A stretch of DNA of 64,000 nt from Halomonas alkalisoli (lineage in GTDB: Bacteria; Pseudomonadota; Gammaproteobacteria; Pseudomonadales; Halomonadaceae), in the NCBI RefSeq assembly GCF_021412585.1, contig NZ_JAKCMI010000019.1, positions 62,001-126,000 on the forward strand. The letters are read 5' to 3'. The notes under the pieces are model-generated. The model did not search any database. It saw nothing but the letters and a program-made list of their open reading frames with translations, and was not told the DNA's origin. Position 1 is the stretch's first letter. Each line of letters starts with the position of its first letter. The translations under genes were made by a program, and so were the position numbers. Below are positions 37,562 through 46,355 of the stretch, one piece after another.

Positions 37562-38629
37562 TCAGCATGACTCCGGTGTGTCGACCACCCAGCGGTCGGC
37601 GACGAAATGGCTGGTACAGAGCGGAGGTTCGGGGCTGAAGATGCGCGAGGCCAACTGCCCCAGGACGTCGAGGTCGGCGCGGACATCGGCCGGGAGCAGC
37701 TCTGTCGGGGCCGCCGGCCGCCAGTCGCCGTCCTCGCGGACCGCCAGGGTGAAGCTGAAGGCATGAAAGCCCGGAAAGCCGAGGCGCAGGTCGGTGGCCA
37801 CCAGGGTCTCTTCACCCTCAAGGTCGCGGACCTCGTATCGCAGGAAGGGGCCGGCGAACCAGTCGAGCCGCTCACCCCGCTCGAGCGCCAGCGCGGTGGG
37901 CTCAAGCTCGGCGCCGCGTTCGAAGGTCTCGAAGGCAGGCGGCCTGTCACCGTCGAAGAGGCTCATCAGGGCTTCGTGATGCTGCGCCTCGTCGATGAGG
38001 GTCACGCGCCATAGCAGGGTATTGAAGGGGGTGGGCTGTACCAGGCGCGGCGTGTCCTGCAGCCCCTGTTCGGCCAGCACCGGCTCGAGGCGGTGCTCCA
38101 CCAGCACCTTGGCACCCATGGCGAACAGCAGGTAGGCGCTGGAGAGCGCCAGTCCCCAGGCAGGGCCGCGCCGGCCGTTGCCGGTGACCAGCGCCACGCC
38201 GATTCCTGCCAGCAGCGTCAGGGTGTAGAGCGGATCGATGATGAAGACTACCGGCCAGGCACTGGGCCGCAGGTCCATCGGCCACCATAGCTGTGTGCCG
38301 TAGGTGGTCAGGGCATCGAGCAGCGGGTGGGTGACCAGGCAGAGGACGAAGAAGGCCCACCAGTGGCGCAAGGCAATATCACGGGCCGGGGCGAAACGGT
38401 CGGCCATGAGTGCCAGCAGCGTGCCAAGCCCGGTGAGCATGAACAGCGAGTGGGTGAAGCCGCGGTGCTCGGTGTAGTTTGCCACCGCATCGCCGTAGTC
38501 GATGAAGACGTCAAAATCCGGGAGGGTGCCCAGGACTGCACCGATCACCACCGCCTTGCGGCCCAGTCGGCGGCCGAGAACGGCGCCCCCCACCGCCGCA
38601 CCCAGTGCCGCCTGAGTCAGGGTATCCAA
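37562..38629 (-). CDS. YdjM-family membrane-bound metal-dependent hydrolase
   Basis: The 355-residue protein begins MDTLTQAALGAAVGGAVLG and has the conserved membrane motifs GTLPDFDVF, YTEHRGFTHSLFM and THPLLDALTTYG of PF04307 proteins, with four or five helices in the first half and a soluble C-terminal part. In E. coli YdjM belongs to the LexA regulon; the biochemical role is unknown. The start codon is TTG (38629), supported by AAGGAGAG 9 bp upstream and by the family N terminus. Confidence 0.85.
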   Translation of the reverse strand: MDTLTQAALGAAVGGAVLGRRLGRKAVVIGAVLGTLPDFDVFIDYGDAVANYTEHRGFTHSLFMLTGLGTLLALMADRFAPARDIALRHWWAFFVLCLVTHPLLDALTTYGTQLWWPMDLRPSAWPVVFIIDPLYTLTLLAGIGVALVTGNGRRGPAWGLALSSAYLLFAMGAKVLVEHRLEPVLAEQGLQDTPRLVQPTPFNTLLWRVTLIDEAQHHEALMSLFDGDRPPAFETFERGAELEPTALALERGERLDWFAGPFLRYEVRDLEGEETLVATDLRLGFPGFHAFSFTLAVREDGDWRPAAPTELLPADVRADLDVLGQLASRIFSPEPPLCTSHFVADRWVVDTPESC

Positions 38630-38678
38630 AGGTGCTCTCTCCTTCTTCTTGTCTCGCGCCGGGCCTGCCCGAAAACGG

Positions 38679-39215
38679 CTAGGTTGACAGCCAGGCGGGG
38701 CTGGCAGTGAGTATACGGGCGTGGACCGGGCAGTCGTCGCGATGGGCGCCGGGCAGGTAGCCGGTACTCATCAGGAACTCGCCGACGATCTCGGGCCCGG
38801 TGAAGCGGAAGGTCTTGCGAAACAGCTTGACCCAGTCGGCATGGGGCAGTGGGTGGTGGTGGTCCAGCCAGGCCTTGAAGCTGCCGTGCTCCCGACGGAG
38901 CGACTGCACGACCCCGGCATTGTGTATGACCGCATCCACCTTGAGGCGGTTGCGGATGATGCCGGCATTGCTCAGTAGCCGCTGCCGGTCATCCTCCGCA
39001 TAGTCGGCGATCCGGTCGATGTGAAAGTCCTCGAAGGCGAGGCGAAAGGCATCGCGCTTCTTCAATACCGTCAGCCAGGAGAGCCCCGCCTGGTTGATTT
39101 CCAGCACCAGCCGCTCGAAAAGCACCTGGTCGTCATCGACCGGGAAACCATATTCCGCGTCGTGGTAGGGGCCGTGAAACGGGTGACCCGGTGCCAGATC
39201 ACAATAATGCGACAT
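38679..39215 (-). CDS. tag: DNA-3-methyladenine glycosylase I
   Basis: Tag removes 3-methyladenine from alkylated DNA. ATG 39215 gives 178 residues starting MSHYCDLAPGHPFHGPYHDAEYGFP. The zinc-snap ligands are the N-terminal Cys/His and the C-terminal AHRDDCPVHAR. LVLEINQAGLSW contains the base-binding Glu and Trp, and RNRLKVDAVIHNA matches the family. The longer open frame to 39488 is antisense to the DUF411 gene and is rejected. Confidence 0.93.
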   Translation of the reverse strand: MSHYCDLAPGHPFHGPYHDAEYGFPVDDDQVLFERLVLEINQAGLSWLTVLKKRDAFRLAFEDFHIDRIADYAEDDRQRLLSNAGIIRNRLKVDAVIHNAGVVQSLRREHGSFKAWLDHHHPLPHADWVKLFRKTFRFTGPEIVGEFLMSTGYLPGAHRDDCPVHARILTASPAWLST

Positions 39216-39306
39216 TTCGCCGTCTCCATTGTCTTTGCTATTGGCAAGCCGCCATGGGCTTGTCACGATTCCATTATCCGGCGTCAACGCTTCAGGAGTC
39301 CCTAGC

Positions 39307-39801
39307 ATGAAAACCCTAACGGCAAACCGCAAGACGAAAAAGGCGGCGGCATTATCCCTGCTGATCGGAGGCGCCTTGGCCCTGTACCTGGCCCTGACTC
39401 CTGGTACCAGCACCCAGGCGGGTCCGGTGGTCGAGATGTACCAGGATCCCAACTGTGGTTGCTGTACCGACTGGGCCGACCACCTCAAGGAAGCGGGCTT
39501 CGAGGTGCGTCAGCACAAGACCCGCGACATGCGCTCGGTGAAGGTGGAGCATGGCGTCACACCGGAACTCTCCTCCTGCCACACGGCGCTGGTCGAGGGC
39601 TACGTGATCGAAGGCCACGTGCCCGCCGCCGATATCCATCGCCTTCTCGAGGAGAAGCCCGACGTGGTGGGGCTGACGGTGCCGGGCATGCCCCACGGTT
39701 CTCCTGGCATGGAAACCGGTCGCTACGACGATTACGCCGTGCTGACCTGGCGTCACGAGGACCGGACACCGGCTGTCTTCAACGAGTACACTCATGATTA
39801 G
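39307..39801 (+). CDS. DUF411 (CopG-type) metal-binding protein
   Basis: The 164-residue protein has an N-terminal signal anchor (AAALSLLIGGALALYLAL) and the DUF411 core: MYQDPNCGCCTDWADHLKEAGF with the CxCC metal-binding motif, TPELSSCHTALVEGYVIEGHVP, and PGMPHGSPGME with Met/His. These proteins are periplasmic and often occur with copper or mercury resistance genes, though no such genes flank it here. AGGAG lies upstream of ATG 39307. Its TAG stop is also the first base of repeat copy E1. Confidence 0.88.
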   Translation: MKTLTANRKTKKAAALSLLIGGALALYLALTPGTSTQAGPVVEMYQDPNCGCCTDWADHLKEAGFEVRQHKTRDMRSVKVEHGVTPELSSCHTALVEGYVIEGHVPAADIHRLLEEKPDVVGLTVPGMPHGSPGMETGRYDDYAVLTWRHEDRTPAVFNEYTHD

Positions 39802-39943
39802 GAAAACACTGCACAACTGTCTGCGCGAGCGAATCGCTGCGTTGCGCGGTGCTCGGAATCCTCACATATACCCCATATGCTCCGGTTCCTGTGCTCCGTG
39901 CGCCTTGCGATTCATCTCGCTCGACGACTTGTTCAGCGTTTCC
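39801..39943 (+). repeat. Structured repeat family A, copy E1
   Basis: This 143-bp copy folds on itself. Its ends GGAAA...TTTCC pair, as do GAATCGC/GCGATTC and GGAA/TTCC. The apex reads CTCA, arm CATAT, loop ACCCC, arm ATATG, CTCCG (39861-39884). Box CTGCGC is at 39821 and TCGCTC opposes it near the 3' end. It starts on the third base of the DUF411 stop codon and ends 41 bp before gloA. Confidence 0.88.
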
Positions 39944-39983
39944 CGGGCTGTTCGCCTGAAGAGATGAAAGACAAGGAGGGCTT

Positions 39984-40424
39984 ATGCAATTTCTGCACAC
40001 CATGGTGCGCGTCAGCGACCTGGATGCGTCGCTGCGCTTCTACTGCGACCTGCTCGGACTGAAGGAGGTGCGCCGCAAGGAGAACGAGAAGGGGCGCTTC
40101 ACCCTGGTATTTCTGGCAGCGCCGGAGGACGAGGCGCGCTCGGCCGAGCTCAAGGCTCCCGAGCTGGAGCTGACCTGGAACTGGGATCCCGAGGAGTACA
40201 CCGGTGGGCGCAACTTCGGCCACCTGGCCTACCGGGTCGATGATATCTATGCCCTGTGCGAGCGGCTTCAGGAGAATGGAGTGACCATCAATCGGCCACC
40301 CCGGGACGGCCATATGGCCTTCGTGCGCAGTCCTGACGGCATCTCCATCGAGCTGCTGCAGAGGGGCGAGGCGCTGCCGCCCAGCGAGCCCTGGGTATCC
40401 ATGGAAAACACCGGCACCTGGTAA
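39984..40424 (+). CDS. gloA: Lactoylglutathione lyase (glyoxalase I)
   Basis: GloA isomerises the methylglyoxal-glutathione hemithioacetal to lactoylglutathione. The 146-residue vicinal-oxygen-chelate protein starts [20 protein letters not shown]; metal ligands are His5, a Glu in LELTWNW, His in [11 protein letters not shown] and Glu in [16 protein letters not shown] is an excellent Shine-Dalgarno. The gene is bracketed by family A repeats E1 and E2. Confidence 0.93.
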   Translation: MQFLHTMVRVSDLDASLRFYCDLLGLKEVRRKENEKGRFTLVFLAAPEDEARSAELKAPELELTWNWDPEEYTGGRNFGHLAYRVDDIYALCERLQENGVTINRPPRDGHMAFVRSPDGISIELLQRGEALPPSEPWVSMENTGTW

Positions 40425-40566
40425 GAGGGTGTCTACAAACTACTGCGCTAGGCCATGCGGCGTTGAAATCAGCCTCAAAATGCTCATTTACAACCCCGTA
40501 AACTCCGCTTTTTCGGCTGATTTCGCCTTGCCTGGCCGTCGCTCGTGACATTTGTAAACACCCTCT
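40424..40566 (+). repeat. Structured repeat family A, copy E2
   Basis: This 143-bp copy has ends AGAGGGTGT and ACACCCTCT. Inner stems GAAATCAGCC/GGCTGATTTC and AAAA/TTTT enclose CTCA, arm TTTAC, loop AACCCC, arm GTAAA, CTCCG (40483-40507). CTGCGC is at 40443. It starts on the third base of the gloA stop codon. Confidence 0.9.
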
Positions 40567-40592
40567 AAGAAATGATTAAGGATGCACCAATA

Positions 40593-41054
40593 ATGAAACG
40601 GAATTACCTGGGCCGTAGCCTGCTGATGGGCCTGCTGGCGCTGACGCTGGCGGCCTGCAGCAGCAAACCCTCCGATGTCGACAGGCGCGCCGTGGAATCA
40701 TCGGGGGGCAAGCTGGATGGGCCGGTGGTGGGGCAGCGCTGGAACCTGCTGCTGGTCGGCACCGATGAACGCCTCTCGATGCCCACCACGCCCCATTTCG
40801 TGATTGCGCCCGACGGCCGCGTCAGCGGGCATGACGGCTGCAACGCGATCAATGGCAGGGTGCAGCTGGATGACGGCAATCGCATCCAGTTCCGCGAGCT
40901 GGCCAGCACGAAAATGGGCTGCCCGCAGCTCGACGATGCCCGTCGCGTCACCACCATGATGGAAACGGCCTACCGCTACCTCATCGATCACGACCGGCTG
41001 GTGTTCTTCGGCCCGGATCAGCGGGTACTAGGAGGCTGGCGCAAAGCGAATTGA
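40593..41054 (+). CDS. META-domain (HslJ-like) lipoprotein
   Basis: The 153-residue protein has a lipobox (LTLAAC) and a META domain: VVGQRWNLLLV, PHFVIAPDGRVSGHDGCNAINGRV and LASTKMGCPQ, with paired Cys. HslJ-type proteins are outer-membrane or periplasmic and are linked to heat-inducible novobiocin resistance in E. coli; the mechanism is unclear. AAGGA precedes ATG 40593. It starts 26 bp after repeat E2 and is closed by a terminator. Confidence 0.85.
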   Translation: MKRNYLGRSLLMGLLALTLAACSSKPSDVDRRAVESSGGKLDGPVVGQRWNLLLVGTDERLSMPTTPHFVIAPDGRVSGHDGCNAINGRVQLDDGNRIQFRELASTKMGCPQLDDARRVTTMMETAYRYLIDHDRLVFFGPDQRVLGGWRKAN

Positions 41055-41061
41055 AGCAAGC

Positions 41062-41088
41062 AAAAAGCGCGGCCATGGCCGCGCTTTT
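41062..41088 (+). terminator. Terminator after the META-domain gene
   Basis: AAAAGCGCGGCC and GGCCGCGCTTTT form a 12-bp stem with an AT turn, ending in TTTT. Confidence 0.92.
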
Positions 41089-41103
41089 CAACATCCGAAG
41101 AAA

Positions 41104-41249
41104 TAGGGAAAGACCGATTGCCGTAATGAGCGAAGATAGGCTGGCTGCCGCCGGAACGGAGCATCCGGAGTTGACTGGCGGCTCAATGAGGAATGCGAGT
41201 ACCGCCGGCAGCCAGGATATCTAGCGCAATAGGCAAGCGACTTTCCCTA
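41104..41249 (-). repeat. Structured repeat family A, copy E3
   Basis: Read on the minus strand, this 146-bp copy has ends TAGGGAAAG/CTTTCCCTA. Stems GGCTGCCG/CGGCAGCC and GCAT/ATGC lead to CTCA, arm TTGA, loop GCCGCCAG, arm TCAA, CTCCG (41190-41166). Box TTGCGC is at 41229. Its first bases are the TAG stop of the PAP2 gene. It is closely related to E4. Confidence 0.92.
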
Positions 41250-41981
41250 ACGGCCCGGCAAGGCGTTACGTACCCGAATCATCCCGGCGGTAAGGGCTCG
41301 CGACAGCGCCGGTGCCAGCGGCGTGAGCAGGATCCAGGGGGCGACGACCAGGTTGATGGCGATGGCCGCGAAGTAGACGTCGCTGAACCAGTGGGCGCCG
41401 CTGAGGATGCGCGGCGCGCTGAGGAGCACGGCGAACAGGGCGCTGACCAGCATCACCTTGAGCCCCGCAAAGCGCCACATGAAGGCGGTGAACAGCACCA
41501 GGTTCACGCCGTGGTCGCCGGGGAAGCTGCTGCTGGAGCTGTCCTTGGTCGAGAAGTCGACCATCTCGGTGATCAGGTTGACGTTCTCGTACACCAGGGT
41601 AGGGCTGGGATGGGTGTAGGGCACCACCATGCGAACTCCCTGGGCGATGAAAACCGCCGAGAGCAGCATGGTGACGCCGATGCCGCCCCAGCGCAGCATG
41701 CGGTGATGCGGGTCGGGATCGCGACCGATGGCCCAGAGATAGATCGCCAGCAGGATCATGAGGCTTGCGACGTCGAACAGGCGATTGTTGGTGGCCGCCA
41801 CGAACAGCACCCAGGCTTCGTTCTCTTCGCCGAGCCAGGCGTTGGTGGCGAAGAAGACGGCATCATCGATCTCCGTCCAGAACATCAGCCCAGGCGACAT
41901 CCAGGTCCACACCAGGATGGCACCCAGGAGATTGAAGAGCAGAATGCGTCCAGGCGCAAAGTTGGTTTCAGTCTGAGACAT
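41247..41981 (-). CDS. PAP2-family membrane phosphatase
   Basis: The 244-residue protein has about six hydrophobic helices and the PAP2 catalytic motifs in degenerate order: SSSSFPGDHGVNLV (motif with the catalytic His) and RILSGAHWFSDVYFA (Arg-x-x-x-x-x-His-x-x-x-Asp). Such enzymes dephosphorylate undecaprenyl diphosphate, phosphatidate or lipid A groups; which applies here cannot be told. ATG 41981 is used; a GTG at 41993 is possible. Its TAG stop is supplied by the start of repeat E3. Confidence 0.85.
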   Translation of the reverse strand: MSQTETNFAPGRILLFNLLGAILVWTWMSPGLMFWTEIDDAVFFATNAWLGEENEAWVLFVAATNNRLFDVASLMILLAIYLWAIGRDPDPHHRMLRWGGIGVTMLLSAVFIAQGVRMVVPYTHPSPTLVYENVNLITEMVDFSTKDSSSSSFPGDHGVNLVLFTAFMWRFAGLKVMLVSALFAVLLSAPRILSGAHWFSDVYFAAIAINLVVAPWILLTPLAPALSRALTAGMIRVRNALPGR

Positions 41982-42101
41982 GGGCGTCGGCACGCGTTGT
42001 GGAAGTGTGAGCCCATTCTAGGCGAAACGCCTATAGCAGAACAGCGTTCCCTAATGGTGGTGTCAATTGGCCGGCCCCTGCTCTTGTGCCCGTTCCCTGC
42101 G

Positions 42102-42130
42102 CCAGGCAGTCGGTTTGGCCGACTGCCTGG
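42102..42130 (-). terminator. Hairpin after bdhA
   Basis: CCAGGCAGTCGG (42102-42113) pairs perfectly with CCGACTGCCTGG (42119-42130), 10 bp after the bdhA stop on the minus strand. No U-tract. Confidence 0.6.
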
Positions 42131-42140
42131 TGAGTTCGCG

Positions 42141-42923
42141 CTACTGCATATACCAGCCGTGGCTGGCCACGATCGACTGGCCCGTGAGCGCCGCCGTGGG
42201 GAAGGCGGCGAGGTGAAGTGCCACCTCGGCGATATCGTCCAGGGTGGTGAACTCCCTGTCCACGGTGTCCTTGAGCATCACGTCGCGTATCACCGCTTCC
42301 TCGGAGATTCCCAGTGCGGCGGCCTGCTCGGGAATCTGCTTGTCGACCAGCGGCGTACGCACGAAGCCGGGGCAGATGACATTGGTGCGCACCCGGTGTG
42401 CCGCGCCCTCCTTGGCCACCGTGCGGCATAGCCCGAGCAGGGCATGCTTGGCTGCCACATAGGGCGCCTTGAGCGGTGAGGCGAGCTTGCTGTGCACCGA
42501 GCCCATGTAAAGCAGGCAGCCACCGCTTTGCTGTTGGTACATCTGGCGCAGGGCCGCACTCGTCAGCAGGAAGGCGCCGTCCAGATGCACCGAGACGACC
42601 TTGCGCCAGTCGGCGAAGCTGAGGGTATGCAGCGGCTCGATATGCTGAATTCCGGCATTGGCGATGGCGATGTCCAGGCGCCCCCATTCCTGAACGACCC
42701 TCGTGACACCGGCCTCCACGGCCGCCTCGTCGGTCACATCCATCGCCACGGCCATGGCTTTGCCACCCTGCTCGCGGATGGCGCGTACCACGGCTTCGGC
42801 AGCGTCGAGGTTGAGGTCGGCAATCGCGACCCGGGCACCCTCACGGGCGTACCGTTCGGCGATGGCGCGCCCGATACCCCCGGCGGCGCCGGTAATCAGG
42901 GCTGTGCGGTCAGTCAGTTGCAT
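42141..42923 (-). CDS. bdhA: 3-hydroxybutyrate dehydrogenase (SDR family)
   Basis: The enzyme interconverts 3-hydroxybutyrate and acetoacetate with NAD, the usual route into or out of polyhydroxybutyrate. The 260-residue short-chain dehydrogenase has the cofactor loop [16 protein letters not shown], catalytic Ser in [12 protein letters not shown] and Y-x-x-x-K in [11 protein letters not shown], with the 3-HBDH signature [14 protein letters not shown]. It sits 21 bp downstream of the TRAP transporter genes, so the transporter may import 3-hydroxybutyrate or a related acid. Confidence 0.9.
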   Translation of the reverse strand: MQLTDRTALITGAAGGIGRAIAERYAREGARVAIADLNLDAAEAVVRAIREQGGKAMAVAMDVTDEAAVEAGVTRVVQEWGRLDIAIANAGIQHIEPLHTLSFADWRKVVSVHLDGAFLLTSAALRQMYQQQSGGCLLYMGSVHSKLASPLKAPYVAAKHALLGLCRTVAKEGAAHRVRTNVICPGFVRTPLVDKQIPEQAAALGISEEAVIRDVMLKDTVDREFTTLDDIAEVALHLAAFPTAALTGQSIVASHGWYMQ

Positions 42924-42944
42924 GAGCGTATCTCCGATTGTGGG

Positions 42945-44315
42945 TCATCGTCCGCTGTAGACCTGCGAGGGCAGCCAGGTGGCCAGCGGCTCAAAGAAGA
43001 ACACCAGTGCCAGCCCCAGCAGCTGTATGGCCACGAAGGGCGCCACGCCCTTGTAGATATCGACGGTGGTGATGCCCGGGGGACAGACGCCCTTGATGTA
43101 GAACAGCGCGAAGCCCACCGGCGGCGTCAGGAACGAGGTCTGCAGGCAGATGGCAAAGAGGATGGCGAACCAAACCGGGTCGACGCCCAGGCTGAACACC
43201 ACCGGCGCCACCAGCGGCAGGATGATCAGCGTGATCTCCACCCAGTCGAGGAAGAAGCCGAGCAGGAACACCACCAGCATCACCGTCAGCACCACCCCGG
43301 CGGGCCCGAAGGGCAGCCCGGTGATGGCATCGCGGATCACGTCGTCGCCGCCCAGCCCGCGCAGCACCACGGCGAAGATGGTGGCGCCGACGAAGATGCC
43401 GAAGATGAAGGCGGTGGTGCGGGTGGTCTGGTAGAGCGCCTTGGAGACGATGTCGAAGCTCAGGCGGCGATTGAACAGCGCCAGCAGCATGGCCCCCAGG
43501 GCGCCCACCGCCGAGGCCTCGGTGGTGGTGGCAAAGCCGGTGAAGATCGAACCGAGCACCGCCACGATCAGCGCCATGGGCGGCAGCACGGCGATCAGCA
43601 CCTCGAGCAGCGCCCGGGCATTGAGCGGCTGGCGGTTCGCCGGCGCCGGTGCCAGGTCCTTCTTGATATAGGCCGCGATCACGATGAAGGCGATGTACAT
43701 CACCCCCAGCATGATGCCGGGAATCAGCGCGCCCATGAACAGCCGGCCCACCGAGGCCTCCGAGGTGCCCAGGCGATCCGCCATCAGCACCAGCATGATG
43801 CTCGGCGGCACCAGGATGCCCAGGGTACCCACCGAACAGGCGGTGCCCACGGCCAGCGACTTGTTGTACTTCGCCTGCAGCATGGGGCCGATGGAGAGCA
43901 TGCCGAGCAGCACCACCGAGGCACCGACGATGCCGGTGGACGCCGCCAGCAGCACGCCGACGATCACCACCGTCACCGCATAGCCGCCGCGCAGGCCGCC
44001 GAGCACCCGCACCAGGGAATTCATCAACCGCTCGGCGATGCCGGAACGGTCGAGCATGATCCCCATGAAGATGAACAGCGGCAGCGCCACCATCAGCTCA
44101 TTGGCGACGATGCCGTAGAGCCGTCGGTCGAGCACGCCGATGGTGCCGCCCCAGGAGAACCACAGATCGGCGCCCATGTGCTCGACCAGCACATGACCGA
44201 CGATGGCGAACAGGAAACCGATGCCGGCCAGCGCCCAGGCCACGGGGAAGCCGAGCAGCAGCAGCCCCATGAACCCGGCGAACATGCCGATGACGAGATA
44301 TTCTTCGAGACCCAT
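42945..44315 (-). CDS. dctM: TRAP transporter large permease DctM
   Basis: The 456-residue protein has about 12-13 hydrophobic segments in the two-half elevator layout: MVALPLFIFMGIMLDRSGIAERL, GTLGILVPPSIMLVLMAD and FLTPPVGFALFYIKG are conserved substrate/sodium-site segments. It pairs with DctQ (11 bp upstream) and the binding protein DctP. The length is slightly above the usual ~425 residues, as in the mannitol/chloroaromatic-type TRAP group. Confidence 0.94.
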   Translation of the reverse strand: MGLEEYLVIGMFAGFMGLLLLGFPVAWALAGIGFLFAIVGHVLVEHMGADLWFSWGGTIGVLDRRLYGIVANELMVALPLFIFMGIMLDRSGIAERLMNSLVRVLGGLRGGYAVTVVIVGVLLAASTGIVGASVVLLGMLSIGPMLQAKYNKSLAVGTACSVGTLGILVPPSIMLVLMADRLGTSEASVGRLFMGALIPGIMLGVMYIAFIVIAAYIKKDLAPAPANRQPLNARALLEVLIAVLPPMALIVAVLGSIFTGFATTTEASAVGALGAMLLALFNRRLSFDIVSKALYQTTRTTAFIFGIFVGATIFAVVLRGLGGDDVIRDAITGLPFGPAGVVLTVMLVVFLLGFFLDWVEITLIILPLVAPVVFSLGVDPVWFAILFAICLQTSFLTPPVGFALFYIKGVCPPGITTVDIYKGVAPFVAIQLLGLALVFFFEPLATWLPSQVYSGR

Positions 44316-44326
44316 GATGATCCTCG

Positions 44327-44929
44327 TTAGCGAAAGTCGGTCGGGCGACGCAGGTGCAGCTCCCGAGGAAAGCGAAAGAGGTAGGTGCAGCAGCGCAGCG
44401 CCCGCGACGAGAGCGCGATGGCGATCAGGGCCATGCCGATGGGCAGCGTGCTCTTGATGATGAAGCGATAGGGCAGGCCGCTGGGCGCCTGGGAGCGCTC
44501 ACCGCGGGTAAAGGAGCGGTAGGCGTACTCGGCGAGGTTGTCGATCATGAAGTAGAGGATCGGCAGCACCAGCAGGACGATGCCGAGCAGTTCGACCCAG
44601 GCCTGGAAGCGCAGCGAGAACTTCTCGCGCAGCACGTCGACGCGGACGTGGTCATCGGTGACCACGGCATAGGCCAGGGTGAGGATCATGGTGGCGCCGA
44701 ACAGGTGCCAGGACATCTCCTCCAGGGCGATGGAGCCGCGGCCGAGGATGAAGCGGCTGAAGACATTGGTCAGCACGACGGCGAGGGTGGCGATCCACAG
44801 CCAGGAGAGCGTCTTGCCGATCACCGCGATGGCGGTGTCGAGAACGTGGCTCAACCGGTTGGTGGGCAGAGCCTGCGCAGGGTCGCCCCCCCGTGCCGGG
44901 GCTCCGGGCGCGGAATCGTGAGTGCTCAT
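44327..44929 (-). CDS. dctQ: TRAP transporter small permease DctQ
   Basis: The 200-residue protein has four transmembrane helices after a ~35-residue polar N terminus. The family motif is FSRFILGRGSIALEEMSWHLFGATMILTLA (Glu-Glu in helix 2). It joins DctM to complete the membrane complex. Its gene is separated from dctP by a 150-bp spacer carrying a strong hairpin. Confidence 0.92.
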   Translation of the reverse strand: MSTHDSAPGAPARGGDPAQALPTNRLSHVLDTAIAVIGKTLSWLWIATLAVVLTNVFSRFILGRGSIALEEMSWHLFGATMILTLAYAVVTDDHVRVDVLREKFSLRFQAWVELLGIVLLVLPILYFMIDNLAEYAYRSFTRGERSQAPSGLPYRFIIKSTLPIGMALIAIALSSRALRCCTYLFRFPRELHLRRPTDFR

Positions 44930-44970
44930 GGATGACTCCGTGACTCGTTAAAGAAAGCTGGTCCTGGAAA

Positions 44971-45016
44971 GACAGACCTTGAATGACAGTCCTTGAATGA
45001 CGGTCTTGCATGACAG
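44971..45016 (-). repeat. 14-bp short tandem repeat in the dctP-dctQ spacer
   Basis: GACAGACCTTGAAT, GACAGTCCTTGAAT and GACGGTCTTGCAT stand in tandem from 44971, followed by another GACAGA. It lies in the leader of dctQ. Confidence 0.7.
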
Positions 45017-45025
45017 AGGGCAGAG

Positions 45026-45055
45026 GCCGGCCGCCGCCCGGTGGCGGCGGCCGGC
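45026..45055 (-). terminator. Attenuator-like hairpin between dctP and dctQ
   Basis: GCCGGCCGCCGCC (45026-45038) pairs with GGCGGCGGCCGGC (45043-45055) around CGGT, 25 bp after the dctP stop. No T run, so read-through to dctQM with excess DctP is the likely outcome. Confidence 0.65.
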
Positions 45056-45080
45056 AAGCCGCGGGGAGGTGCCGGGCAGC

Positions 45081-46193
45081 TTACTGCTGGCCGATCTCTT
45101 CCGGCGCATAGTAGGAGCGCGGCAGGTGGCCCTTGACGTGCCAGTTGCCGTGGACCTTCATGAACGCCTGCTGGCTCTCCAGGACGCGGCCGAACATCTC
45201 GTCCTCGGCGGCGATCTCGGCCTGGACCTCGTTGGTCACGCGGCGCAGTTCACCGAGAATCTCATCGGACAGCACCTGGGCGTTGACGCCTTCATCCTCG
45301 AAGTCACGCAGGGCCTTGGGGTTTTCCATCTCGCTCTCGGAGTAGCCATAGAGCGTGGCGGCACGGCAACCCATGTCGATGGTGGCGCGGGTCTGCGGCT
45401 CCAGCGCGTCCCAGCTCTCCTGGTTGATCAGCAGGTGGGCGGTGGTGAAGGTCTGGTGCCAGCCCGGCAGCACGTAGTTCTGGACGATCTCCTGCATGCC
45501 CAGGATGCGGTCCACCGCCGGGGCGGAGAACTCCATGGCGTCGATGGTGCCGCGCTCCATGGCCTGGTAGAGCTCGCCGCCGGGGATCATGGTGACCGAG
45601 GCGCCCAGGTTTTCCATGACACGGCCGCCGATGCCGGCGAAGCGGATGCGCAGGCCGTCGATCTGGTCGAGAGACTCCAGCGGCTCGGCGAACCAGCCGG
45701 CGGCTTCGGGACCGATCATGCTGCACAGCAGCGGCTTGACGTTGTACTCCTCGTAGATCTCCTCGAGCAGCTCGGCACCACCACCGAAGTAGTGCCAGGC
45801 CAGGTAGGCCGGCGGTTCCATGCCGAAGGGAGCACCGGCGAACAGCGGCAGTGAGGGGATGCTGCCCTGGTCGTAGCCGACCCAGGTGAAGCCGGCGTCG
45901 TAGCGGCCTTCGGAAACGGCATCGAGAATCTCGAACGGGGGAATCAGCTCGCCCGGCTCGTAGTAGCGCAGGTTGATATTGCCGCCGGACACCTCGTCCA
46001 GCGTCTCGCTGAGATAGCGTACGGGGGTGCTCAGGCCGACCAGGTGCGACGGGAAGGCGATGGGTACCTGCCAACGGACGCGCTCCTGGGCTTCGGCGGA
46101 ACTGACACCGGTGGCACCCGCCAGCAGTGCGGCGGCGGCGACACCGAGGGTGACGGGGCGGATGCGAGTGGCGAGAGTCGGAATGAACGGCAT
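45081..46193 (-). CDS. dctP: TRAP transporter periplasmic solute-binding protein DctP
   Basis: The 370-residue protein has a Sec signal peptide (cleavage near SSAEA^QERVRW) and the DctP fold: RYLSETLDEVSGGNINLRYY, IPPFEILDAVSEGRYDAGF, the conserved Arg in GLRIRFAGIGGRVMENLGAS for carboxylate binding, and EFSAPAVDRILGM. It resembles the group for larger organic acids. AAGGAG precedes the ATG. Transcription probably starts from the sigma-54 promoter at 46356. Confidence 0.93.
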   Translation of the reverse strand: MPFIPTLATRIRPVTLGVAAAALLAGATGVSSAEAQERVRWQVPIAFPSHLVGLSTPVRYLSETLDEVSGGNINLRYYEPGELIPPFEILDAVSEGRYDAGFTWVGYDQGSIPSLPLFAGAPFGMEPPAYLAWHYFGGGAELLEEIYEEYNVKPLLCSMIGPEAAGWFAEPLESLDQIDGLRIRFAGIGGRVMENLGASVTMIPGGELYQAMERGTIDAMEFSAPAVDRILGMQEIVQNYVLPGWHQTFTTAHLLINQESWDALEPQTRATIDMGCRAATLYGYSESEMENPKALRDFEDEGVNAQVLSDEILGELRRVTNEVQAEIAAEDEMFGRVLESQQAFMKVHGNWHVKGHLPRSYYAPEEIGQQ

Positions 46194-46355
46194 GAAGGCT
46201 CCTTGTACATTATTTTCAGTGCAGCTTTGTCAGTACAGCTGTGGTCAATGCAACAGCTGCTGGAACGACGTTGTTGATCTGCGTTGGTTTCTTGTCGTCG
46301 CCGCAGGCATGCGGCTTTGTTGGCGCCACGCCAGGTGACGCTTGCCCCATTTAGT

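Noticed and set aside
38629..39488. A longer Tag protein starting at 39488
   Set aside because: The extra 91 codons are antisense to the DUF411 gene start, and the known N terminus begins at 39215.
40424..40566. E2 as a conventional IS-derived MITE with target duplication
   Set aside because: The ends are inverted repeats but no clear target-site duplication flanks it, and the terminal sequences of the other copies are different, which a transposase-recognised end would not allow.
39801..41249. Family A repeats as integron attC sites
   Set aside because: No common RYYYAAC/GTTRRRY cores are found, terminal sequences differ between copies, and no integrase gene is in the window.
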